A stretch of 64,000 nucleotides of DNA from Prorocentrum cordatum (taxonomy: Eukaryota > Sar > Dinophyceae > Prorocentrales > Prorocentraceae). Where the stretch lies: NCBI GenBank assembly GCA_963575745.1, contig CAUYUJ010018052.1, positions 12,501 to 76,500 of the forward strand, in the 5' to 3' direction. Of the stretch, positions 21,346-31,963 are shown piece by piece. The notes under the pieces are model-generated. The model saw only the letters and a program-made list of their open reading frames with translations. It searched no databases and was not told where the DNA came from. Each line of letters begins with the position of its first letter. Positions within the stretch are counted from its first letter, which is position 1. The translations under genes were made by a program, and so were the position numbers.

Positions 21346-21879
21346 TACGCTTCCTCGACGTCTGCCCCCCGGGGCACCTTGAAGAACGGCGTGTGGGCGC
21401 GGTGGCGCCGGCCGGCGGCGCGCACCGAGGCCGGCGAGTACCCCCCTCGACGCCGCGGCCAGCAGCCGCGGCGGCTTGGCTGCCCCGATGCGCAACATGC
21501 AGCACGTAGCGCTCGCCATCGCTCTGACGTCCATGCTTTGTTTTTTTGGTTTCGTGTGTGGTTTTTCCGTCGAGTGGTCAGGGATGCTTCTGGAGGGTCC
21601 TCGCCGAAGGAAAGATGCACACGTCCGAGCGATGCCAAGAGCACGTAGCGTACTGATACGGTCAACCCGTAATGCGGGATGACGATTGATGCAAAAAATG
21701 GGAGGGAACGATTAAAAACAAATAGTCTCCTGCTGTTTCTGCACAATTTTCTGACTGGAAGAGAACGATTGAAAAGAAACAGTTTTCCAGCTCGCGGCCG
21801 GTTTTTTCTAATCGTCATCTTGGCGCCGCCGCGTGAACACGACCCCCGATCATTTAGTAATCGTCATCCTCCATGATTG
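21346..21879. other. Unassigned stretch
   Basis: Mixed sequence with an ACGATTRAAAA-type duplication at about 21710 and 21764, and a solo copy of TGATACGGTCAACCCGTA at 21653-21670 that matches the left end of the element at 21880-22062. No gene is recognised. Confidence 0.5.
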
Positions 21880-22062
21880 ATACGGTCAACCCGTATAGTA
21901 AGGATGCGGGATGCGGATGCAAGGGCCTTGGAGGGCCATTTCGAAGCTCTTCGAGCACGACGCGGCCAACGAAACTGGCCAAGAGCGGACCGAGAAGGCA
22001 AGGATGCAAGGGTACCCTTGGGAAGGTTGCCCATCCTTACTGTGCGGGTTGACTATACGGAG
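21880..22062. mobile_element. MITE-like element with ~28-bp terminal inverted repeats
   Basis: The left end is GATACGGTCAACCCG...AGTAAGGATG (21880-21908). The right end (22033-22062) is its inverted counterpart, CATCCTTACTGTGCGGGTTG then ACTATACGG. The length is about 183 bp, with no ORF. A solo left end lies at 21653-21670. The family has no transposase in this window. Confidence 0.75.
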
Positions 22063-22589
22063 CTCAACACGTGGGCCGAAAACGCAGCTCCGACGCGATA
22101 CGTTCGCGAAAACGCGGGCCGGTACACGTGGAGGCAACACGCAGCGCATTGGCACGGACGTCCTGAACACGTGACGTGCTGCGCTTCAGAACGGGCGTAT
22201 CGAGACAACTTAGCACGGCGGGCAGAACGCCTCGCTCTGTCCTCGGCCTCTGGGGGCCCTCGCCGGGCCCCCCTGGAGCGTCGACACAATGCCTCGGGAT
22301 GATTTTCTTTTGGGGGGGCGCCCGCAGGCTGGCATTAAGTCGGGCCTGTCCTCCTACGGGGGGGGTTTTGGACGAAGTACTTTAAAATTATAGCCGGAGT
22401 GCAGTATCCCCAAACAGGGTTTTTAGACCCACTGCGGTTTCCAAGGTCGATTGCGTGCCAGTCCAGTCCGGGCTGGCATGGTGTGTTAAAACATGCATCC
22501 TCCTCCTCCTCCTCCTCCTCCTCCTCCTCCTCCTCCTCCTCCTCCTCCTCCACCTCCCCTTCATCCCGAACGGCATCTCGGAGACTCGG
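22063..22589. repeat. Unassigned sequence, MITE-type end and CCT tract
   Basis: 22335-22360 is a solo TTAAGTCGGG-family end with GGTTTTGGACGAA just inside, as at 25531. 22498-22557 is a CCT tract. Elsewhere nothing is recognised. Confidence 0.7.
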
Positions 22590-24540
22590 AGCCCAGAGTT
22601 GCGAGGATGTCTCCAGCGTAACGGGCTGGACCACCTCGCGCGCGGCATTTCGGACCCCAGAGTTGCGACGATGTCTCGGGCGAAACGTGCTGCGAGGAAG
22701 TCTCAGGCGAAACGGGCCACCTCGAGCGCGGCGTCTCAGAGCTCCGAGTTGCAGGGGCCTCCCGGGGCCTCGTGGGACCTCCTGGTGACCACTCCTGTGG
22801 CCTCCTGGACCCCACCTGGGGCTTCCTGAAGCCTCTTGGGGCTCCCAGGGGGGGGTATCTAACATGTGGCCGTCGGGGCCCCCCAAAATGGGGGGGGGGG
22901 CACAACAGCAGGAAAAATCAGCGAATCGACGCCGGGTGTGTATTGGCTTGGCGCGTTCTGGTGAGGGGCCTCCTGGGGCCTCCTGGGAGCCGCCTGGGGA
23001 TCTCCCGCGGACCCTTGGGGCCTATCCTGGGCGTCCTGCGGCCTCCTGAAGCTCTCTGGAGCCTCCTGGGGCTTCCAGGGTCCCGGGGGGGATATGTAAC
23101 ATGTGGTCTTCTGGGCCCCCAGGCTGGGCCATCTCTTGCGCAGCATCTGAGAGCTCAGAGTTGCGAGAATGTCTTGTGCGAAACGGGCCAGACCACCTTG
23201 CGCACGGCGTCTCAGAGCTCAGAGTTGCGAAGATGTCTCAGGCGAGATGGGCCGGACCACCTCGCGCAGGGCATCTCGGAGCCCAGAGTTGCGAGGATGT
23301 CTCCAGGCGAAACGGGCTGGACCGACCTCGCGCGTCGGCACCGGACCCCAGAGTGCGACGATGTCTCGGGCGAAACGTGCTGCGAGGAAAGTCTCAGGCG
23401 AAACGGGCCGGACCACCTCGAGCGCGGCGTCTCAGAGCTCCGAGTTGCGTGTGTCTCCTGGGGCCTCCTGGGGCCTCCTGGTGACCTCCTGGGGCTTCCT
23501 CCTGGGCCTCCTGTGGCCTCCTGGACCCCACCTGGGGCTTCCTGAAGCCTCTTGGGGCTCCCAGTGTGATGTGGCTCGGGGCCCCCCAAAATGGGGGGGC
23601 CACAACAGCAGGAAAAATCAACGAATCGACACCGGATGTGTATTAACTTGACACGTTCTGATAGGGGGCCTCCTGGGGCCTCCTGGGAGCCTCCTGGGAA
23701 TCTCCTGCCGACCTGGGGCCTGTCCTGGGCGTCCTGCGGCCTCCTGAAGCTCTCTGGGGCCTCCTGGGGCTCCCAGGGTCCCAGGGGGGATATGTAACAT
23801 GTGGTCTTCTGGGCCCCCAGGCTGGACCACCTCTTGCACGGCATCTGGGAGCTCAGAGTTTCGAGAATGTCTTGTGCGAAACGGGCCGGACCAACTTGCG
23901 CACGGCATCTCAGAGCTCAGAGTTGCAAGGATGTCTCAGGCGAGACGGCCGGTGTCTCGGAAGTCTCAGGCGAAACGGGCCAGACCACCTCGAGCGCGGC
24001 GTCTCAGAGCTCCGAGTTGCGGGGGCCTCCTGGTGCCTCCTGGGGCCTCCTGGGGACCTCCTGGGGCTTCCTCCTGGGCCTCCTGTGGCCTCCTGAACTC
24101 CACCTGGGGTTTCCTGAAGCCTCTTGGGGCTCCCAGGGGGGATATCTAACCCGTGGCCGCTTGGGCCCCTCAAAATAAAGGGGGGGGGGCACAAGAGCAG
24201 GAAAAATCAACGAATCGACACCGGATTTGTATTAAGTGGACACATTCTGATAGGCGGCCTCCTGGGGCCTCCTGGGAGCCTCCTGGGAATCCCCTGCGGA
24301 CCCCTGGGGCCTGTCCTGGGTGCGGCCTCCTGGAACTCTCTGGGGCCTCCTGGGGCTCCCAGGGTCCCAGAGAGGATATGTAACATGTGGTCTTCTGGGC
24401 CCCCAGGCTGGACCACTTCTTGCGCGGCATCTGGGAGCTCAGAATTGCGAGAATGTCTTGTGCGAAACAAGCCGGACCACCTCGCGCAGGGCATCTCAGA
24501 GCTCAGAAGTTTGAGGATGTCTCTGGCGGGCACCCAAAGT
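22590..24540 (+). repeat. Higher-order satellite, three units of ~590-700 bp
   Basis: Each unit combines 64-bp satellite copies (GAGATGTCTC/GGATGTCTC...GGGCCGGACCACCTCG), a GGGGCCTCCTG minisatellite and a conserved segment GCAGGAAAAATCAACGAATC. That last landmark starts near 22911, 23611 and 24200. Because 64 is not a multiple of 3, all frames give similar spurious peptides. Confidence 0.9.
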
Positions 24541-25150
24541 CCCAGGGAGGATATGTAACATGTGGTCTTCCGGGCCCCCAGGCTGGACCACCTCTTGCGC
24601 GGCATCTGGGAGCTCAGAAGTGTGAGAATGTCTTGTGCGAAACAAGCCGGACCACCTTGCGCACGGCATCTCAGAGCTCAGAGTTGCGCGGATGTCTCAG
24701 GCGAGACGGGCCGGACCACCTCGCGCAAGGCATCTCGGAGCTCAGAAGTTCGAGGATGTCTCAAGCGAAACGGGCCGGACCACCTCTCGCGCGGCATCTC
24801 CGAGGTTAGAGTTTCGAGGATGTCTCAGGCGAAACGGGCCGGACCACCTCGCGCAAGGCATCTCAGAGCTCAGAGTTTCGAGGATGTCTCAGGCGAAACG
24901 GCCTGGACCACCTCTCGCACGGCACCTCGGGGCTCAGAGTTTCGAGGATGTCTCAAGCGAAACGGCCCGGACCACCTCTCGCACGGCACCTCGGGGCTCA
25001 GAGTTTCGAGGATGTCTCAAGCGAAACGGCCCGGACCACCTCTCGCGCGGTGTCCCGGAGCGCAACTTTTCGAAGATGTCTCAAGCGAAACGGCCAATCC
25101 CGGCCAACTCAGAAACGAGAGTTGTGAGGATGTCTCCAGCGAAACGGCCC
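24541..25150 (+). repeat. 64-bp tandem satellite
   Basis: The landmark GATGTCTC begins at 24691, 24755, 24819, 24883, 24947, 25011 and 25075, an exact 64-bp period. A shorter last unit follows at 25129 and an earlier unit lies at about 24627. Each unit carries GCGAAACGGxCCGGACCACCTC. No coding function. Confidence 0.97.
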
Positions 25151-25505
25151 GGACCATCAAATTTTGGTAAGGATGTCTCTGCTCCGACTTCCCTCTGCCG
25201 GAATTAGCTTCTATCACAACAGCACCCCGCTCAGCAAGCTGTTTGGGGAAATACCCCCAAATGGTCAAACAAATACCAAACAATTCGTCCCCAGACTATT
25301 TTTTCACTATTTTTAATAATCCTCCTGTAGAGGGACAGGCCCGACTTATGGCTTGCAGGGGCAGACCAGTGGCACTCCGTGCCACTGGTCACTCCGTGCA
25401 CTCCGTGGCGATACGCGGCAGAGGCTGCCCTGTGGCTTGCTTTACAGCAACCTCCCAGAAGTTTAAAAAACACCGGCGAAAAAAAACGCCTCGGGAGGAG
25501 TACCC
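25151..25505. other. Unassigned stretch with one MITE-type end
   Basis: Includes the TTAAGTCGGG-family end at 25324-25348 (minus) with an AT-rich interior to its left, probably a truncated copy, and a GTGGCACTCCGTGCCAC palindrome near 25370. No gene. Confidence 0.6.
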
Positions 25506-25667
25506 TTAAGTCGGGCCTGTCCCACTACAGGCCGATTTTGGACGAAAAAATAAGAATAGTCAAAAACGACCCTAAAACAAACACAAAAATGGTGAAACAC
25601 CTCGTCCCAATACGATTTTTTCCCTATCTCTGGAGACTCCCCCTGTAGAGGGACAGGCCCGACTTGA
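25506..25667. mobile_element. 162-bp MITE-like element with 26-bp terminal inverted repeats
   Basis: The left end is TTAAGTCGGGCCTGTCCC then ACTACAGG (25506-25531). The right end (25642-25667) is the inverse, differing at two or three positions. The interior is AT-rich with GATTTTGGACGAAAAA and has no ORF. The outermost bases are TTAA on the left and TCAA on the inverted right end, so a TTAA or TA target is possible, but the flanks do not prove a duplication. Four solo ends of the same family lie at 15018, 19628, 22335 and 25324. Confidence 0.8.
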
Positions 25668-26111
25668 GAATACCCCCGTCCCGAAGCATGGGCCGAGACC
25701 TCCGGAAGGGAAGCTCGGAGCTGGCGGTGCGAAGCGGGGGGGGTCGGGGATCTTCTGACCCGGGTCAGTCCAGACCCGGGTCAGCAGGAAACCAAAAACT
25801 GCAAGGCAGGAAAGAAAAAAAACAACTGCACCGCAGGTCTTCGCAGACCCGGGTCAGCCAATACGCGCGGCCGCCTCGCGGCCACGAGCGGCTCCCTAAC
25901 CCGGGTCAGCCAGAGGGGGCCTTCGCAGGATCCTGCAGGATCTGGCGCCCTGGCTGACCCCCGTCTGTATTGACCCCCGTCTCGAGGCTCCCGAGGGGGG
26001 TAAGGGGAGGGTGGGCGCCGGCCGGCGGCGCTGCTCTTCGGAGGCGTTTGCTCTGCGGGCAGCCTGCCGTGGCCCGCCTCGACCGTTCGCAGCGGTGCTC
26101 CCGCGACGGGG
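25668..26111. repeat. GACCCGGGTC palindromic repeats and unassigned sequence
   Basis: The 10-bp palindrome GACCCGGGTC, or the half AACCCGGGTC, is followed by AGYC at about 25757, 25774, 25847 and 25898. The rest is GC-rich without a recognisable gene. Confidence 0.7.
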
Positions 26112-26635
26112 CGCTTCTCCTCCTCCTCCTCCTCCTCCTCCTCCTCCTCCTCCTCCTCCTCCTCCTCCTCCTCCTCCTCCTCCTCCTCCTCCTCCTCCCG
26201 TCCGCGCCTCGTGGAGGGCGTTCAGGGATGCCCGAATTGCTCCGGGCGGCCGCCAGAGGCCCGAATCATGACGTGATCACCGCGCGCACCCCGGATCTCC
26301 GCCGAGATCGGAGGTTCGAGGTTCGAGGATCGAAACTCGAGGATCGAGCCTATTCTCATTCTCGGCTCTTGGGCCTCCAGGAGGCTTCTCTTGGCCACGC
26401 TTCGGGATCCTGGGCAGAGCGCACCCCAGGAGAGGGTCCGGCTGCGACGGTAAGGCTTCGGGTTGCACACAGACAGCCCCCCCCCCAAAGTCCCAGCTGG
26501 CCTCAACAGGCCCCCCGAGTAGGGCCAGGTGGCCTCAACTGGCACCCCGAGTCGTCCCAGCTGGCATCAACGGGGCCCCCTAGTAATCCGGGGCGGTCTC
26601 ATCCTCGTCCCCGTAGTTGTCCTCGTCCTCGTCCT
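26112..26635. repeat. CCT tract, unassigned sequence and ~40-bp repeat
   Basis: 26112-26200 is CTC triplets. 26201-26480 is unassigned and includes a GAGGTTCGAGG-type local repeat. 26487-26590 holds three imperfect units of about 40 bp around CCCAGCTGGC.TCAAC.GG. Confidence 0.8.
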
Positions 26636-27290
26636 CGTTGTCCTCCTCCTCCTCCTCCTCCTCCTCCTCCTCCTCCTCCCTTTCCTCCTCCTCCCTTTCC
26701 TCCTCCTCCCTTTCCTCCTCCTCCTCCTCCTCCTCCTCCTCCTCCTCCTCCTCCTCCTCCTCCTCCTCCTCCTCCTCCCTCCTCCTCCTCCTCCTCCTCC
26801 TCCTCCTCCTCCTCCTCCTCCTCCTCCTCCTAGCCCTCGACCTCGCCCTCCTGAGACTCACATAGAAACGATGAGGTCAGGGTACCATGACCTACAACCG
26901 CTTGAATCGACAGACGCCCCTGGTCAGATCACCGAGGGACACAAAGAGTTCCTAGAAATCACGGAGTGGAATACGACAGCTTCACAGTGCACCGAATACC
27001 TCGGCCTCCTCGCCCTCCTCCTCATTCTCCTCTTCCTCCTCCTCCTCCTCCTCCTCCTCCTCCTCCCTCCTGCTCTCCAACTCCTCACCTCCTTCCTGCT
27101 CCTGCTCCCCCTCCTCCTCTCCTCCTCCTCCTCCTCCTCCTCCTCCTCCTCCTCCTCCTCTCCCTCCCCCTCCTCCAACTCCCCTCCTCCTCCTCCTCCT
27201 CCTCCTCCTCCTCCTCCTCCTCCTCCTCCCCTTCCTCCTCCTCCTCCTCCTCCTCCTCCTCCTCCTCCTCCTCCTCCTCCTCGGGTGGGT
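26636..27290. repeat. Two CCT tracts with a unique spacer
   Basis: 26636-26832 and 27005-27283 are CTC/CCT triplet tracts. The 170-bp spacer is unique sequence with no recognised feature. Confidence 0.95.
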
Positions 27291-27399
27291 CGATGAAGAA
27301 TCGGACCGCTTCGACGTCGAGGCGGTCCCCAGCCCTCGAGGCGCGCCGCACCGCTGGAGCTCCGCGAGCACGCGCGTGGCGTCCGCCAGCTGCTCCTCT
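27291..27399. other. Unique GC-rich spacer
   Basis: About 110 bp of ordinary sequence between the CCT tract and the GAC array. No recognised function. Confidence 0.4.
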
Positions 27400-29489
27400 G
27401 AGCACGACGACGACGACGACGACGGCGGCGGCGATGGCGACGACGACGGCGGGGCCGACGACGACGACGACGACGACGACGATGGCGACGACGACGGCGG
27501 GGCCGACGACGAGGCCGACGAGGCTAACGAGGCCCACGACGACGATGCCGACGCCGACGCCGACGACGAGGACAAGGCCGACGACGAGGCCGACGACGAC
27601 GACGAGGCGGACGACGACGACGAGGCGGACGCCGCCGACGACGCCGCCGACGCCGACGCCGAAGACGAGGCCGACGACGAGGCCGACGAGGCCGACGAGG
27701 CCAACGACGCCGACGACGACGACCACGACGACGAGGCCGACGAGGCTGACGACGACGCCGACGACGACGACGAGGCCGACGACGAGGCCGACGAGGCCAA
27801 CGACGAGGACGACGACGAGGCCGACGACGACGCCGACGACGACCACGCCGACAACGACGAGGACGACGACGACAACGACGACAACGACCGACGACGCGAC
27901 CACCAACAACGACGATGACGACGACGACGACGAGGCCAACGACGCCGACGACCACGACGACGACGAGGACGACGACGAGGCCAACGACGCCGACGACGAC
28001 GACGACGACGAGGACGACGACGAGGCCGACGACGACGACGCCGACGACGTCGAGGACGAGGGCGCCGACAACAACGACGACGACGACGACGAGGCCCAAG
28101 AAGCCGGCGACGACGACGACGACGGCAACGACGACGAGAGCGACGAGGCCGATGAGGCCGACGAGGCCGACGAGACCGACGACGAGGCCGACGACGAGGC
28201 CGACGAGGCATACTAGGCCGACGAGACCGACGACGACGCCGACGACGACGACAACGACAACTGCGACGACGATGACAATGACGAGACCGACGACGACGAC
28301 GACGACGACAACGACAACGACAACTGCGACGACGATGACGATGCCGACGACGACGACGCAGACGACGACGACAACGACAACTGCGACGACGATGACGAGG
28401 CCGACGAGGCCGACGTCGACGACGACGCCGACGACGACGACGCCGACGACGACGACGCCGACGACGACGATTATGAGGCCTATGAGGCCGACGACGCATA
28501 CGACGACGAGGCCGACGACGATGCCGACGACGATGCCGACGAGGCTGATGACGACGACGACGACGAAGACGACAGAGACGAATCGATGAGGCCGACGAGG
28601 CCGACGAGGCAGACGACGACGACGACCACGACGACGAGGCCAACGAGGCTGACGACGACGCCGACGACGACGAGGCCGATGACGACGACGTCTCCACCGA
28701 CCACGACGACGACGCCGACGACGGCGACGACGACAACGACGACGAGGCCCACGAGCACTGCGACGGCGACGCCGACGACGACGAGGATGATGACGACGAG
28801 GCTGACGAAGCCGACAACGACAAGGACGACGGCAACGACGGCGACGACGAGGCCGACGAGGCTGACGAGGCCGACGACGACGCCGACGACGACGACGAAG
28901 ACGACGACGAGGCCAACGAGGCCGACGACGACGACAAGGCCGACGACGACGACGTGGCCGACGAGGCCGACGACGACGACGACGAGGACGACGACGACGC
29001 CGACGACGAGGCCGACGTCGACGGCGACGACGACGACGATGACAAGCCCGACGACGAAGACGCCGACGACGCCGACAACGACGACGACGACGACGGTGGC
29101 AACGACGAGGCCGACGACGACGACAAGGCCGACGACGACGACGCGGCCAACGAGGCCGACGACGACGACGAGGCCGACGAGGCTGGCGACGACAACGACG
29201 ACGACAACGGCCACGACGACGACAACGATGACGACGACGACCACGACGAGGCCGACGACGACGACACTGGCCACGACGACGACGACAACGACGACGACGA
29301 CCACGACGAGGCCGACGACGAAGAAAACAGAGAGGAGGTCGACGAGGCCGACGAGACCGACGATGAGGCCGACGACGACGCCGACGACGACGCCGACGAC
29401 GACGACGAGGACGAGGCCGATGAGACCGACGAGGCCCGCGAGGCCGACGACGAGACCGACGAGGCCGACGGCGCCGACGAGGCCGACGT

Positions 29490-29523
<34 letters not shown>

Positions 29524-29962
29524 GCCGACAAGGCCGACGACGACGACGAGGCTGACGAGACCGACGAGGCCGTCGAGGTCGACGAGGCGGACGACGACGA
29601 CGACGAGGACTAGACCGAGGAGGCCGACGACGACGACGACGACGAGGCGGTCGACGGCGACGACGAGGACGACGAGGCCGACGAGGCCGACGACGAGGCC
29701 GACGACGCCGACGAGGACGACGAGGTCGACGTGGCCGACGAGGACGACGACGACGACGACAACGACGCCGACGCCGATGCCGACGACGAGGCCGACGAGG
29801 CCGACGAGGCCACCGACGTGGCCAGCGTGGCCGACGAGGCCGAGGAGGCCAACGAGGCACACGACGACGACGACAACGACGACGACGACGACGAAGCCGA
29901 CGAGGCCGACGATTACGACGACGCCGACGCCGACGACGACGACGAGGCCGACGAGGCCGACC

Positions 29963-30013
<51 letters not shown>

Positions 30014-30043
30014 CCGCCGCCGCCGACGACGACAAGCATTGTT
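27400..30043 (+). repeat. 2.6-kb GAC/GACGAGGCC array
   Basis: Continuous GAC triplets interspersed with GAGGCC, giving a 9-bp higher-order unit GACGAGGCC in places. All six frames stay open for hundreds of codons (Asp/Glu/Ala, Thr/Arg/Pro, Val/Leu/Ser) because the repeat lacks stops. None looks like a natural protein. Confidence 0.97.
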
Positions 30044-30690
30044 CAACCGACCCCTGTCCCCATGGGCGTAGCCCGGGGCCCCACTGGCCGAGTTACCCAC
30101 CCCAGACGGGGATAGAGGCCGCTCCCTTCGGGGCTCGAGTGGCCCGTGCCCAGCTGGGGTGCCGAGATGATGGGGGTATGGATGGGGACGGGGATGGATA
30201 CGGGGGTCGGTTACACGATGCTCGTCGCCTTCGTCGTCGCCTTCGTCGTCGTCGTCGTCGTCGGCGTCGTCGTCGTCGTCGTCGTCGTCATCATCGTGGT
30301 CGGCCGCCTCGTCGTCGTCGTCGTCGGCGTTGTCAGCGTCGTCGTAGTCGGCCTCGTCGTCGTCGTTGTCGTCGTCGTCGTCGGCCTCGTCGGCCTCGTC
30401 GTCGTCGGCCTCGTCGTCGTCGTCGGCATCGGCGTCGGCGCCGTCGTCGTCCTCGTCGGCCTCGTCGGCCACGTCGACCTCGTCGTCCTCGTCGGCGTCG
30501 TCGGCCTCGTTGTCGGCCTCGTCGGCCTCCTCGTCCTCTTCGTCGCCGTCGACCGCCTCGTCGTCGTCGTCGTCGTCGTCGTCGGCCTCCTCGGCCTTGT
30601 CCTCGTCGTCGTCGTCGACCGCCTCGTCGGCCTCGCCGGCCTCGCCGGCCTCGTCGGCCTCGTCGTCGTCGTCGTCGTCGTCGGCCTCCC
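29520..30690. repeat. Large inverted duplication around a ~120-bp loop
   Basis: The right end of the GAC array (about 29520-30062) is repeated in inverse orientation at about 30200-30690. Irregular landmarks match in the same order, for example GAGGCGGTCGACGGCGACGA, GACGAGGTCGACGTGGCC and GACGCCGACGCCGATGCCGA. The homology continues past the array into AGCAT.GT..AACCGACCCC. The central loop is about 30076-30190. This exceeds what two independent GAC arrays would show. Confidence 0.85.
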
Positions 30691-31200
30691 GCTCCTCCAG
30701 CTGCCGCCGCTCGCCGGGGCCCACGGGGCCCCGGGCGCCGCGGAGCTCGGCCTCCAGGGCCTGCCGCGAGCGCTCCTGGGGGGGGGGGGCGGCGGGCCCT
30801 CGGAGGGGTGCCGAAGCCGCGCGTGCGCCCCTGGGCGGGGCGGGGGCCCACGGGGCCGCCCAGCGGCGGGGCACGGGCGCATGCTGCGGCAAGCGGCAGC
30901 GGCGGGGGAAAACTTCCGACATGCGGGAAAAACACACAGTGTGGGCAAAAACACACTGTGGGAAAAACACACACGCACACTGTGGGAAAACACACACACA
31001 GACTGTGTGTTTTTGTGTGTGTGTGTGTGTTTCCCACAGTGTGTGTTTTGTGTGTGTGTGTGTGTGCGTGTGTGTGTGTGTGTTGTGTGTGTGTGTGTGC
31101 GTGTTTTGTGTGTTTTTTCTCACAGTGTGTGTGTGTGTGTGTGTGTTTCCCACGTGTGTGTTTTGTGTGTGTGTTTTTGTGAATTATAAATGTTCTGGAT
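30691..31200. repeat. GC-rich spacer and GT/TG microsatellite
   Basis: 30700-30950 is unique GC-rich sequence. 30950-31175 is a CACAC then TGTGTG microsatellite with repeated CACAGTGTG and TTTTCCCACAG or TTTCCCACAG segments. No gene. Confidence 0.9.
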
Positions 31201-31464
31201 TTGGTTGCGTGCATCGACCGTGCACGTTGGCGGTTGTTGGCCAGAATCGCGGCGCATCCTTGCAGCTGGCCGCACCATGCGTTGGCGTGGACCGCACAAG
31301 GATCTGTTCGGCGACGCGGTCGTCCCGAAACCCGGTGGACCGACAGCGTGTCTGCTTTTCTGCGCAGCAGGGAAGAGCGGACTTTGGCACAAGCATTCCG
31401 AGAGTTTTCACGAATGAAGTGGTCCATGCTGGAGAAAGAATATGTCGAGTACATGAAGAACTGA
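31201..31464 (+). pseudogene. 3' tail of a LINE reverse transcriptase
   Basis: An 87-codon open stretch ending at a stop, with RRRGRPETRWTDSVSAFL in the middle and MKWSMLEKEYVEYMKN at the end. The pattern Arg-Gly-Arg-Pro-x-x-Arg-Trp-x-Asp, then W....E..YV at the very C terminus, is characteristic of the last 80-100 residues of several LINE clades. The upstream RT domains are absent, as the sequence begins at the TG microsatellite. This is a 5'-truncated insertion on the plus strand, unrelated to the minus-strand LINE at 1-6 kb. Confidence 0.6.
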
Positions 31465-31963
31465 TTTCCGTCGCCCTTCCCCCCTCACCTCCCCCTCCTT
31501 CTTCCCTCCTCCTCCCCTCCCCTCAAGCACGCCTGTCAATACTGCATCCAATGTTTTTCCTTCGCCGCCAGCGTTGCTCGCCATGGCAGGCCTGTTTTAC
31601 AGTTTCGCCGTCCTCACGAGCGGGGCGTGACGCTCTGAGGCGTCCGATCGGACCTTTGCCTGCTTGCCTGCCTGCTTGCCATCCGCCGAGAGGCCAGCTC
31701 CAAAGCTGGGGCCCTCCGTGACGGCTGCTCTTGCGATTCCGAGAACGCGGCATCGCCATCAGCGAAACGGCAAAGCAATTCAACATCCATGTCGTCCAAA
31801 TATTTCGTGTCTTGCGAGGCACCAGACTGCAAGCCCGTGGCAAGGCCCTCATTAGCAGCCCCTAGAACAAAGGTAATTGTATGTCAAAACATTCAGAGCT
31901 CTGAAGTTGTTATTGTAGGAACGGCTGGCGGGCCCCTGCCCCTCACGTCACACATGCAACAAA
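31465..31963. other. Unassigned stretch
   Basis: Pyrimidine-rich at 31470-31530, otherwise ordinary sequence. It may contain the LINE 3' tail and the 3' untranslated region of the minus-strand retrogene. No further feature is recognised. Confidence 0.4.

Noticed and set aside
24387-25207. Three overlapping plus-strand frames with near-identical repeated peptides
   Set aside because: The 64-bp period rotates the reading frame each unit, so the same peptide appears in all frames; a satellite, not a repeat protein.
26982-29531. 849-codon Ser/Arg-rich minus-strand frame resembling an SR protein
   Set aside because: It crosses two unrelated simple-repeat tracts and consists only of their translation.
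27400-30043. CRISPR-like spaced repeats
   Set aside because: No constant repeat with unique spacers anywhere in the window; repeats are contiguous.
27400-30700. Very long open frames, including one of about 1,200 codons on the minus strand and Asp/Glu/Ala-rich frames on the plus strand
   Set aside because: They are the product of GAC/GAGGCC repeats without stop codons; all six frames are open and none has natural composition.
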